IMG/VR virus record: IMGVR_UViG_3300038463_000049
Coordinates: 1-22,736 of that record
Reading direction: 5' to 3' (one strand)
DNA: 22,736 bases
Source: a virus
Part shown: positions 14,346 to 21,029 of the stretch, one piece after another
Numbering within the stretch: position 1 is the first letter of the stretch
How the letters are laid out: every line of letters starts with the position of its first letter
The notes under the pieces: model-generated
Database searches by the model: none
What the model was told of the DNA's origin: nothing
Seen by the model: the letters and a program-made list of their open reading frames with translations, nothing else
Made by a program: the position numbers and the translations under genes

Positions 14346-14389
14346 AGATACATCCACTAAGTTGGTGGTGATGCGTATAAAGGAATTTT

Positions 14390-15406
14390 GTGTTAACCGA
14401 TGAGACGTTCATCAAGAACAACAAAAAGCATGTAGTAGGTTTTTGCGATAATTGTGGAAAAAGATTCGATAGAGAACTTAGTTACGCCAATAAGATGCAA
14501 TACTGCTCTACCACGTGTATGGGCAAAGGACGCACTAAAAATGCGCTTAAAGACTATACCTGTGAAAATTGTACTAAACCTTTTCAGAGGCCAGTTAGTT
14601 TTGGCAAAAATAGATTTTGTTCACAGGATTGTTCAATAGAGTTCCAGGCAAATAAAAATAGAAAATTAATTACTTGTGCTAATACTGATTGTAATAAAAA
14701 ACTAGTTACTACGAATAGTAAATATTGTTCTAAAAAATGTAAAAATTCACATACAACCAAAAAATTTGTAAATTTAAAGTTAGATTTGAAGACCAAATTT
14801 TTGAAAAAGCCTAAAGATTACTACAAGAAATACCTTGATGAAAAGGGCCGTTATACGAATTGTGTTATATGCGAAAAAACACTAGATAAACCCTATGCCC
14901 AGAAACTCTTTTGTGACCGTAGGTGTAGAACTGTTGGTGGAGAATTAGGGATCAGATATACCCCAATTTTTATTGACAAAGAATGCTTAAGTTGTGGTAA
15001 GACATTCCAAGAAAGAATTGGAGAGACTAAATCCCACCAAAAGAAATATTGTACACATGATTGTTACTTGAAGGTTAACAAAAAAGCTGGAAAAAGATAT
15101 GTATCTTTGTTGGGTGAAGAAGCTGTTGTTTATCATTCTGGTTGGGAATTAAGATTTGCGGCAACATGTCTGCGCTTTGATATACCATGTCGTAGGTATG
15201 ATGGTGATCCTATTTCTACAACTGTTGGAGATTATTATCCAGATTTTATTGCTGGCGAAAATGATGATATCATTGAAATTAAAGGGTATTTAGACAAAAA
15301 GGCAGAAATAAAGATTAACACTGCTCATCAAATTTTTGGTGATCGTTATAAAATTCTATTAGAAGAAGATCTTAAAAGGTTTGAAGAAACAGGAGAATTA
15401 GTATGA
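14390..15406 (+). CDS. Five-zinc-finger PD-(D/E)XK nuclease, probable free-standing homing endonuclease
   Basis: This encodes 338 aa from a GTG with AAAGGA five bases upstream (14379-14384); there is no closer ATG. Five tandem C-x2-4-C...C-x3-C fingers are visible: C19/C22/C39/C43, C58/C61/C77/C81, C96/C101/C113/C117, C158/C161/C175/C179 and C199/C202/C221/C225. Most read YCS or FCS before the third ligand pair. The C-terminal ~95 residues are a nuclease: YHSGWELRFA (E253), YYPDF (D285) and EIKGY (E296, K298) give the D...ExK core found in VSR-like and phage homing nucleases. The finger array would supply DNA-site recognition. Low GC (about 23% in one 60-base sample within the finger region) contrasts with the capsid gene upstream. 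It overlaps the next gene by four bases (ATGA). Homing function is inferred from architecture, own promoter and the capsid-end relic beside it. Confidence 0.8.
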   Translation: MLTDETFIKNNKKHVVGFCDNCGKRFDRELSYANKMQYCSTTCMGKGRTKNALKDYTCENCTKPFQRPVSFGKNRFCSQDCSIEFQANKNRKLITCANTDCNKKLVTTNSKYCSKKCKNSHTTKKFVNLKLDLKTKFLKKPKDYYKKYLDEKGRYTNCVICEKTLDKPYAQKLFCDRRCRTVGGELGIRYTPIFIDKECLSCGKTFQERIGETKSHQKKYCTHDCYLKVNKKAGKRYVSLLGEEAVVYHSGWELRFAATCLRFDIPCRRYDGDPISTTVGDYYPDFIAGENDDIIEIKGYLDKKAEIKINTAHQIFGDRYKILLEEDLKRFEETGELV

Positions 15407-15948
15407 GTAAGAGTAAAAAAATGGATACATTAGAACATCTTATTAAGTACGGACTTATTACAGTTCCTACTAATTGTGAACTTTGTTTTGGGACAGGAAG
15501 TTTGTACCCAACTAGTTATTCACTACAAGTTTGTCCTAATGGGTGTAATAGTTTATCTAAAGAATTCCCTAAAACAGTAAATTATGGAGGAGATACCCAT
15601 CCTCAAGTACTTGTACGTCATGGTGTTTTGATGGATATTTTTGACATGAAAAAACCTTGGAAGATTGCTGAAACCTTTGATTTTGCCAGAGTAGCTTGGG
15701 TAGATGCTGGAGTTGCTAATATTATTAATTTACTTTGGAGATCTAAAATAGACACCTGGGTATCTTGTCAGGGTGGTTCTTATGGAGGAGAAGAAGAAGC
15801 TGCCTATGTAGGCTTATGCTTAGTCGATGACAAAAAAATTGATCTTGCTAGAGATATTATCTCCAAATATGGGATTATCACGAGTGAAGAAGATGACAGA
15901 GATAATGAATTTTCTTCTGATTATGTCTTCAGATGGTTATGGAAATAA
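15403..15948 (+). CDS. SCQG-motif phage protein with N-terminal zinc site
   Basis: This encodes 181 aa; the ATG overlaps the nuclease stop (ATGA) and has CAGGAGA upstream. The N-terminus has CELC...CPNGC (C25, C28, C44, C48), a likely zinc ribbon. The second half carries VDAGVANIINLLWRSKIDTWVSCQGG followed by YVGLCLVDD and a helix (LARDIISKYG). This resembles a small domain common in actinophage proteins, in which a helix with an Asp-Ala/Pro-Gly start precedes an SCQG or SCEG turn; that family has no known function to my knowledge. Coupling to the nuclease suggests it may travel or work with it, which is inference. Confidence 0.65.
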   Translation: MSKSKKMDTLEHLIKYGLITVPTNCELCFGTGSLYPTSYSLQVCPNGCNSLSKEFPKTVNYGGDTHPQVLVRHGVLMDIFDMKKPWKIAETFDFARVAWVDAGVANIINLLWRSKIDTWVSCQGGSYGGEEEAAYVGLCLVDDKKIDLARDIISKYGIITSEEDDRDNEFSSDYVFRWLWK

Positions 15949-15950
15949 AA

Positions 15951-16103
15951 ATGACCAAAATTAAGTTAACTCCTGAAAAATTAACTAACCAATCTTCAGT
16001 TTGGGATCGTGCTTTTGAAGAAATTATACGTTCCAGGGAAACTAATACTCGTCCTAATCCAGAAGTTTTCAAGAACCTTACTAAATCTACTGGCGGTAAC
16101 TAA
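15951..16103 (+). CDS. Small hypothetical protein (50 aa)
   Basis: This short ORF starts two bases after the previous stop and encodes MTKIKLTPEKLTNQ... to ...STGGN. It is basic and helical in the middle (SVWDRAFEEIIRSRE). No good ribosome-binding site is visible, so expression would rely on coupling. Codon choice is like its neighbours. It could be a genuine small accessory protein of the same transcript; function unknown. Confidence 0.5.
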   Translation: MTKIKLTPEKLTNQSSVWDRAFEEIIRSRETNTRPNPEVFKNLTKSTGGN

Positions 16104-16192
16104 AACTAGTCATAAATCACCCTAGTTACTGTTAGGACCCTTGACTCCCCTTAATAACTAATAATTTTTAGCTTTAGGGATAGGTTCAATGG

Positions 16193-16240
16193 TTCTTTCC
16201 TTGACGATTTTCGATAAATAATCGAAAATAAGAGAAAGAA
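16193..16240 (+). promoter_or_regulatory. Long interrupted hairpin before the 16253 gene
   Basis: A perfect nine-base stem (ATTTTCGAT 16207-16215, ATCGAAAAT 16221-16229, five-base loop) is extended by outer pairing of TTCTTTC (16193-16199) with GAAAGAA (16234-16240). It ends 12 bases before the ATG. It lacks a T run, so a leader structure or processing site is more likely than a terminator. The rest of the 149-base gap (16104-16252) holds nothing else I can support. Confidence 0.5.
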
Positions 16241-16252
16241 AAGAGAATAAAA

Positions 16253-16861
16253 ATGGCTACAGTTAGTCGCAACGATGATGGCAAATCAAAACCGCTTCCG
16301 GTAAAAGACGTAGAAGGCGAGTTTGTTCCACATAAAGCCTCTCGTGAAGATTTATCTTATAAAAATGCTCCAGTATCAGCTGGTATTAGACGACTCAAGG
16401 CACATCAGGTTACTAATTGGATAGAGAATCTATCTGGTAATGTTTCTAACTGGGCCAATGGCACAGATAGTAATGCGCTCAAGTTTCGTTTAGAGCCTAA
16501 TGGTTTTTATGGTTCAGTAATTAACATTCCTGATGAAATTAAAAATCATCCCTTTGTTCAAAGGGCATCTGTTCGTGGTTTGATTAGATTCTTAACCGAA
16601 GAACAGGCACTTGATCGAGCCGACGAACTTATTGATGCTCCAGACCAAGCTGATGAATCTGTTCAGGAAATGTTAAAAGCTCTTGCTCCTGGTGCTGCTC
16701 GTAATATGACTACAAACTTTAAAGAAGGCGTCCCAGATGACGCTGAACAAGTTGGTAAAGCAATGACAGCAGACGCAATTTGGGCGAATGCTAAGAATCC
16801 AGCTCTAAGAGTTGCACTTGATAAGCAGATTCCAATTGAGATTGATGCAGATAGTCTGTAA
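16253..16861 (+). CDS. Hypothetical phage protein, predicted mostly soluble alpha/beta
   Basis: This encodes 202 aa from an ATG preceded only by an A/G-rich tract (AAGAGAATAAAA). The N-terminal ~40 residues are charged and probably flexible; residues about 45-115 look folded (HQVTNWIENLSGNVSNW, FRLEPNGFYGSVINIP). The rest is helical and acidic, ending EIDADSL. There is no membrane segment, zinc site or enzymatic motif. Position after the capsid region fits a head-completion or neck protein, but I cannot identify it. Confidence 0.7.
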   Translation: MATVSRNDDGKSKPLPVKDVEGEFVPHKASREDLSYKNAPVSAGIRRLKAHQVTNWIENLSGNVSNWANGTDSNALKFRLEPNGFYGSVINIPDEIKNHPFVQRASVRGLIRFLTEEQALDRADELIDAPDQADESVQEMLKALAPGAARNMTTNFKEGVPDDAEQVGKAMTADAIWANAKNPALRVALDKQIPIEIDADSL

Positions 16862-16863
16862 TA

Positions 16864-17112
16864 ATGGCTATTGAAGAACTAAATAAGCATCTTCAAGCAG
16901 CTCATGGTGTTACTAAAGATTTACAAGACTGGTCTGCACCAATTTTTCACGCACATCAACATTGTAATGAGGATCATAAAAGTTGTGATCCATCACACCA
17001 CACTGCTAAATGCAATAAATTAGATGACTGGTTCCATCCCACGGAAAATGCTAAAAAGAACTATCCTGACAACTATAAAGCCCATAGGCACACTGCATCT
17101 TCAGAATTCTAG
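16864..17112 (+). CDS. Small His/Cys-rich putative metal-binding protein
   Basis: This encodes 82 aa and starts two bases after the previous stop, without a clear ribosome-binding site. A dense ligand cluster spans residues 29-58: H29, H31, H33, C34, H38, C41, H45, H46, C50 and H58, enough for one or two zinc ions. Flanking helices are short and polar. No family recognised. It is probably translated by coupling with the 202-aa gene upstream. Confidence 0.65.
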   Translation: MAIEELNKHLQAAHGVTKDLQDWSAPIFHAHQHCNEDHKSCDPSHHTAKCNKLDDWFHPTENAKKNYPDNYKAHRHTASSEF

Positions 17113-17133
17113 TTAAATTTAACTTTATTTTTT
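17111..17133 (+). terminator. Weak terminator-like palindrome
   Basis: A perfect 14-base palindrome, AGTTAAATTTAACT (17111-17124), overlaps the stop codon of the 82-aa gene and runs into TTTATTTTTT. The A/T-only stem of about five pairs is weak, so at best it attenuates transcription. Confidence 0.35.
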
Positions 17134-17184
17134 CGTAGATATCAGTCTAGTTATTGAGATAAACTTTTATCCAAAGGATTAATT

Positions 17185-17403
17185 ATGGCCAACGTTCCTA
17201 GTGGGAACCTTTCCCTAAATACAACCACAAACTGGTACAACCCATTTGTTTATGGTTCACCTAACTTTACCATTAGTGGTACTCCCAACGGCAACGTTCC
17301 GGTGTATACATTGTCGGGTACCGGTTATGCTTCACAGAGCCAAGCAGGTAACGTCTTGCAGACTGACCAGTATAACAGCAGACGTGAAGGTTTCGGCTCT
17401 TAA
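17185..17403 (+). CDS. Small beta-type virion protein
   Basis: This encodes 72 aa with AAAGGAT as ribosome-binding site. It is nearly free of charge and rich in Asn, Gly, Ser, Thr and Tyr (NWYNPFVYGSPNFTISGTPNG), and ends in a polar tail with RREGFGS. This is typical of small structural or decoration proteins in phage tails and heads, but no specific family is evident. It opens the run of beta-rich virion genes that continues to the window end. Confidence 0.65.
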   Translation: MANVPSGNLSLNTTTNWYNPFVYGSPNFTISGTPNGNVPVYTLSGTGYASQSQAGNVLQTDQYNSRREGFGS

Positions 17404-17458
17404 TTTTGTTGGCTAATACTAATATTACTAATAAAGACATTAAAAAGGAAAATTAATA

Positions 17459-18148
17459 ATGGCAACATTTCCAACTCCCAATGTTCCGCTAGAACAGCAA
17501 ACTAAGCAAACTATTGTACAGAATCAGCGTACTGGTCTTAATGCCTACACTGGTAACCCAATTGATGTAATTAATGCTGCTGCTATTAGTGGTCTATATG
17601 CGCTAACAGTAAGTGACTCTACTACTGCATTTGTATTCAGTGGATCAGCTGGTGTTTCTTCACCACTAACTGGGGCTTCTACCGTTGCTGCTGCTCTATC
17701 TGGTGTTGCTACAGCTCTTGGTTCAAGTGTTTATTACACTAGTCCACTACCTGGTGTAGGTATTGATCAACTATTTAATCACAAGGTAGTAATTGAAATT
17801 CCTGCTGGTGGAACACTGGCTGTTTCTGGGTCTACTGCAACAATTACCAATGTTTCCTTAATATCCGGTGGGTTAAACGCTGCATTCCCTACTTACACTA
17901 ATAGCCCATTTGCAACTCCTAACTGGACTGATCAATTTGTTGTACATGCTTACCCTGTAGGTGGATTTGGCAACACAACCCAAGACACTACCAAGACAAT
18001 TGAAGTACAAGTAAAGCAGATTCAGACTGGTGAAGGTCCTTCGGGTGGTAATGAAACTCAGGAATGGACTGAATTCTTTGCCAATTACCAGATCAATCTT
18101 AATCAGACTGACCAGGTTCTTGCCAATCGTACAAAATTACAGAATTAA
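17459..18148 (+). CDS. Beta-rich virion structural protein
   Basis: This encodes 229 aa with AAAAGGA upstream. It begins with a polar arm, then a Ser/Thr/Ala/Gly-rich region (about 35-95). The next part has clear strand alternation (HKVVIEIPAGGTLAVSGSTATITNVSLISGG) and a C-terminal segment with TIEVQVKQIQTG and TEFFANYQINLNQTDQVLAN. There is no enzyme motif, signal peptide or membrane helix. It is likely a tail, neck or capsid-surface component; the precise role is not readable from sequence. Confidence 0.65.
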   Translation: MATFPTPNVPLEQQTKQTIVQNQRTGLNAYTGNPIDVINAAAISGLYALTVSDSTTAFVFSGSAGVSSPLTGASTVAAALSGVATALGSSVYYTSPLPGVGIDQLFNHKVVIEIPAGGTLAVSGSTATITNVSLISGGLNAAFPTYTNSPFATPNWTDQFVVHAYPVGGFGNTTQDTTKTIEVQVKQIQTGEGPSGGNETQEWTEFFANYQINLNQTDQVLANRTKLQN

Positions 18149-18172
18149 TCCACTTTAAAGAATTAAATTCTT

Positions 18173-18793
18173 ATGGTGGTAGAAGGAACTGCTACTAGTC
18201 GGCTCCGTTCTTTAGTTGTATCAGGACTAATCAATCAACCACTGTATAGTGGACCCCAATTTTTGTGCATTGGTAATGACCATGGTTTTAACAAGGTTAG
18301 TGCTACTGATCAGGCTTTATTCACAGAAGTTGGGAAAAGGATTAGTGGTACCATAACTCAGGTTAGCACTGTTACTAGTGGTGATACCTATCAGTGGGAA
18401 GGTACTTTATTAGTATCTGGGTTTACTGGTATTACTAATATTGGTCTTATTAGTTCTTTGGGTTCTCCTATCCAGGATACTTTGGCTCAACAGATTTCTT
18501 CAAGAACACAAAGTTTTATTGTTCCTAGTCACTTTAATTTATGGCCCTCACCATCAGGTAATTTCTACAATATTCAAGTAAATACAGAAGTAATGACTAT
18601 TACTGGAACTAATGGAACTAATACTTTGTACGTTCAAAGAGGGATCAATAACTCTACCCCTCTGGAACTGATTTCGGTTGGTACTACTATTACTCAAGTT
18701 TCCGGTACATTATTTCAGCATATTAGTTCTAATTTCCCAAATTTTAGTAATGGCGACACAATTCAATTTATTATTCAAGAAATTTTTGAATAA
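18173..18793 (+). CDS. Tail-type virion protein with E-M-x-V...RG module
   Basis: This encodes 206 aa. The ATG abuts a 15-base inverted repeat (AAGAATT, A, AATTCTT, 18158-18172) and lacks a ribosome-binding site, so the start is the best available rather than certain. Residues about 137-175 contain NTEVMTITGTNGTNTLYVQRG followed by STPLELISVGTTI. This is the small module often seen in actinophage tail proteins, with an E-M strand, an L-x-V-x-RG strand and a G-x-x-I end. Related modules appear in the two fibre-type genes downstream. The remainder is beta-rich. Confidence 0.65.
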   Translation: MVVEGTATSRLRSLVVSGLINQPLYSGPQFLCIGNDHGFNKVSATDQALFTEVGKRISGTITQVSTVTSGDTYQWEGTLLVSGFTGITNIGLISSLGSPIQDTLAQQISSRTQSFIVPSHFNLWPSPSGNFYNIQVNTEVMTITGTNGTNTLYVQRGINNSTPLELISVGTTITQVSGTLFQHISSNFPNFSNGDTIQFIIQEIFE

Positions 18794-18864
18794 TTTTCAA
18801 GACAACATTAATTCTTCTCTAGAATAACACTAGTTATTGAAGAAACATCAACCAAGGATGCAAC

Positions 18865-19425
18865 ATGGCTTCTAGCTCTCTATATCTCTTTCCCCAAGAG
18901 GGACTGAACGTACTTTTGGACATTGTTCCAAGAGGTATAATTACCATTAACTCAGGTACTGACTATTACGTTGGTCTCTTTACTACTTCATGGGCTACTG
19001 TAGAAGGTTACGGTTATCCCAATATTAACGTAACTCTTAACAGTGGTACTTATCCTATAGCTGAAGTTTCTGGTACTGGTGCTGGTGGTTATAATCGTCT
19101 TACTGTATCTGGTCTAGGTTGGGGTGCCCCCACTGCAGGTACTACTTTGATCGGTGCTAACACTATTAACGTTCAGCAAAGTACTTATGGCACTAGCCAA
19201 ACCTTTACTTGTAACTCAGGTACTTGGACGCCAGTTTATGGCATGTTCTTAGCTACTTGGGGTACTCTTTGGGGTGCTTCTAACCCCGCTGCAGCTGCTC
19301 CTCCTAGCTTGCCAAACATTGTGTTATGGTATGCTCCTTTTGCCGATGGTAACTCAGTTACATTATCGAGCGGGGACTCACTTGCCATAACACCTACATG
19401 GCAGTCCGCTCCATACCCAGCATAA
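18865..19425 (+). CDS. Beta-rich tail/virion protein
   Basis: This encodes 186 aa with AAGGAT seven bases upstream. The opening LFPQEGLNVLLDIVPRG and the following GTDYYVGLFTTSW strand resemble small virion proteins in which a short helix precedes a jelly-roll-like domain. Middle and C-terminal parts continue with GGYNRLTVSGLGW, WTPVYGMFLATWGTL and IVLWYAPFADGNSVTLSSGDSLAITPTW, the last typical of a beta-sandwich edge. There are almost no charged residues. Probably part of the tail tip or fibre assembly; not identified more closely. Confidence 0.65.
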   Translation: MASSSLYLFPQEGLNVLLDIVPRGIITINSGTDYYVGLFTTSWATVEGYGYPNINVTLNSGTYPIAEVSGTGAGGYNRLTVSGLGWGAPTAGTTLIGANTINVQQSTYGTSQTFTCNSGTWTPVYGMFLATWGTLWGASNPAAAAPPSLPNIVLWYAPFADGNSVTLSSGDSLAITPTWQSAPYPA

Positions 19426-19450
19426 CACCTGGTCAGAACGTATATTCATA

Positions 19451-19478
19451 TTACATATTCTATTTTATGGTGTACTAT
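19451..19478 (+). promoter_or_regulatory. Leaderless-type promoter of a broken zinc-finger gene
   Basis: TACTAT (19473-19478) ends seven bases before the ATG at 19486, the same geometry as the portal promoter. A weak TTACAT (19451-19456) stands in the -35 position with a 16-base spacer. Confidence 0.45.
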
Positions 19479-19485
19479 ATACACT

Positions 19486-19606
19486 ATGTCAAAAAGAGTC
19501 TACCCAAAAAAAAAGCAACTTGTGTAGTTTGCAATAATACTTTTTATATTGAAAATTATAATTAGGATAAAAATAAAAAGACTTGTTCGCCAATCTTATT
19601 CTCTTA
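19486..19606 (+). pseudogene. Decayed zinc-finger (homing-nuclease-like) gene
   Basis: From the ATG the frame encodes 26 residues (MSKRVYPKKKATCVVCNNTF...) to a TAG at 19564-19566. It then continues in the same frame with DKNKKTCSPILFS to a TAA. The pattern C-x2-C-x3-F...KKxCS is that of the fingers in the intact nuclease at 14390, but the stop and the missing final Cys show that it is broken. No nuclease domain remains. This is the remnant of a second free-standing element, or of a related finger protein. Confidence 0.55.
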
Positions 19607-19716
19607 ATAATTATGTAGGTGGAGCGGCCCCTGCAGCTAAGGCAGTTTTAACTTCTATTATTAATTCACTTGGAGTAACACAAGGTTTAGGGTGGTTTAT
19701 AGATGGAACTTCCTAA
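19582..19716 (+). pseudogene. Truncated N-terminal tail-fibre module
   Basis: In frame with the TAA at 19714-19716, 44 codons read LVRQSYSLNNYVGGA... to ...GLGWFIDGTS. The opening matches the start of the fibre protein at 21030 (MSRSPYALNSYTGGA) at 8 of 15 positions, and its end resembles that protein's GGWYLALDYGTS. No usable ATG or GTG precedes it. I read it as a fibre-gene head left after insertion and deletion at this spot; a real 55-aa gene from a TTG at 19549 is less likely. Confidence 0.45.
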
Positions 19717-19726
19717 AGGACAATAA

Positions 19727-21019
19727 ATGGCAATTGAAACCCCTGCTAACGGAGTAGCAACTACACTAGCTTCAGGCATTACTAGTGGTGCTACTACTTG
19801 TTACCTTACGTCTGCAACAGGATTTACTAATAATCAATATCACTGTCTAATTACTGATAATGTCAACTTTGAAGTAGTAGAGTTTACTGGACTTTCTAGT
19901 AATCTTGCTACTATGCAACGTGCAGTCGAAACATATGGAGGATCAGCAACAGCATCTACCTTTGCTGCAGGATCGCAGATAATTGTGGTTACTAGTGTAC
20001 AGAGTGTTCAAAATATGATTTCTCAGTATAATGGTTCTGCAGGTAAGAATGTAATTATTAATGGTGGAATGGATATCTGGCAACGTGGAACTTCGTTCCC
20101 TCTGACGAACACTCAAATCTATACAGCCGACCGTTGGAGCACATCGGGAAGTGCAACCTCTATTGCAACTGTCTCGCAGGTTGCTGCCCCGGCACTTACC
20201 GGATTCGGAAAGGCGTTGCGAGTACAGCGCAACTCGGGAGCGTCGGCCACCGCGAATATATCAATTGGGCAGTCCTTAGAGTCGCTGAACTCGATACCAC
20301 TTGCCGGTCAGACGGTGACATTCTCGTTTTGGGCGCGGATTGGCGCAAACTTTTCGGGAGCAAGCAACGAAATCACGGCCTACCTTGTGTATGGGACTGG
20401 GATCGACCAAAACTTTCAGAATGGTAGTTACACAGGGCAAACGTCTATCGTTAATCAGAGTCCTGTACTTACAACGACGTGGCAGTATTTTTCGTATTCA
20501 GGAGTCGTTGGTGCAACCGCGACGGAGTTGGCGTTAGAGTTCTACTACGGACCAGTTGGCACCGCTGGGGCAAACGACTACTTCGATATCACGGGTGTGC
20601 AACTGGAACTCGGTAATACGGCTTCTATATTCTCTCGTGCAGGTGGTGACATACAAGGTGAATTAGCGAAATGTCAACGTTACTGTTATGAAATGAATAG
20701 TGCACAAGCAAGTGATGGTTACGCTATATATAGCGGAAGTGTTCAGTGTATTGCGACTACTAATGCACTTGCTATTATTACTTTTCCAACAACTATGCGA
20801 ATAGCGCCATCTTTCACATCATCAGTGGCAACAGGATTAACTACACAATCAGCCAACGGAACAGGAGCTGCTCTATCGGCTATTGCCCTGGACAGAAGTA
20901 CGCCTAACAATGCAGAACTAACCTTAACTTGTGCTGCTGTATTAGTTGCTGGAAATAGTTCTCTTTTGTTTTCAAATGGCAACAACACATCCTATTTAGC
21001 ATTTTCTGCAGAACTCTAA
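19727..21019 (+). CDS. Tail fibre-type protein with N-G-x-M...DRW adhesin domain
   Basis: This encodes 430 aa with AAAGGA five bases upstream. Residues about 18-90 form the tail module also seen in neighbours (TSGATTCYLTSATGF, NFEVVEFTG, MQRAVETYGG). Residues about 108-305 match a domain widespread in phage fibres: NVIINGGMDIWQRGTS, YTADRW, GQTVTFSFWAR, DYFDITGVQLELGNTAS and then ELAKCQRYCYE. It is thought to be a carbohydrate-binding-type beta sandwich. The C-terminal ~110 residues are a further beta domain. It probably binds the host surface. Bases about 20090-20620 are 53-58% GC in sampled 60-base lines, against about one third in the following gene, so the adhesin core looks recently acquired. 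Confidence 0.8.
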   Translation: MAIETPANGVATTLASGITSGATTCYLTSATGFTNNQYHCLITDNVNFEVVEFTGLSSNLATMQRAVETYGGSATASTFAAGSQIIVVTSVQSVQNMISQYNGSAGKNVIINGGMDIWQRGTSFPLTNTQIYTADRWSTSGSATSIATVSQVAAPALTGFGKALRVQRNSGASATANISIGQSLESLNSIPLAGQTVTFSFWARIGANFSGASNEITAYLVYGTGIDQNFQNGSYTGQTSIVNQSPVLTTTWQYFSYSGVVGATATELALEFYYGPVGTAGANDYFDITGVQLELGNTASIFSRAGGDIQGELAKCQRYCYEMNSAQASDGYAIYSGSVQCIATTNALAIITFPTTMRIAPSFTSSVATGLTTQSANGTGAALSAIALDRSTPNNAELTLTCAAVLVAGNSSLLFSNGNNTSYLAFSAEL

Positions 21020-21029
21020 AGGATAATAA

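Noticed and set aside
14116-14389. Group I intron in the capsid gene, suggested by the repeated capsid C-terminus
   Set aside because: The capsid frame is complete before the gap, the two copies are diverged rather than exon-like, and I see no intron core pairing.
16141-16169. Promoter with TTGACT at 16141
   Set aside because: No acceptable -10 at 16-18 bases; the best candidate (TAATTT) gives a 15-base spacer and poor match.
18158-18172. AAGAATTAAATTCTT as a regulatory hairpin before the 18173 gene
   Set aside because: An A/T-only palindrome of this length is common in such DNA; noted in the gene entry but not supported as a separate site.
20743-20988. Reverse-strand and alternative-frame ORFs within the fibre gene (including 20134-20427)
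   Set aside because: They are shadows of the fibre frame; the 20134 one exists because the GC-rich island lacks stop codons in other frames.
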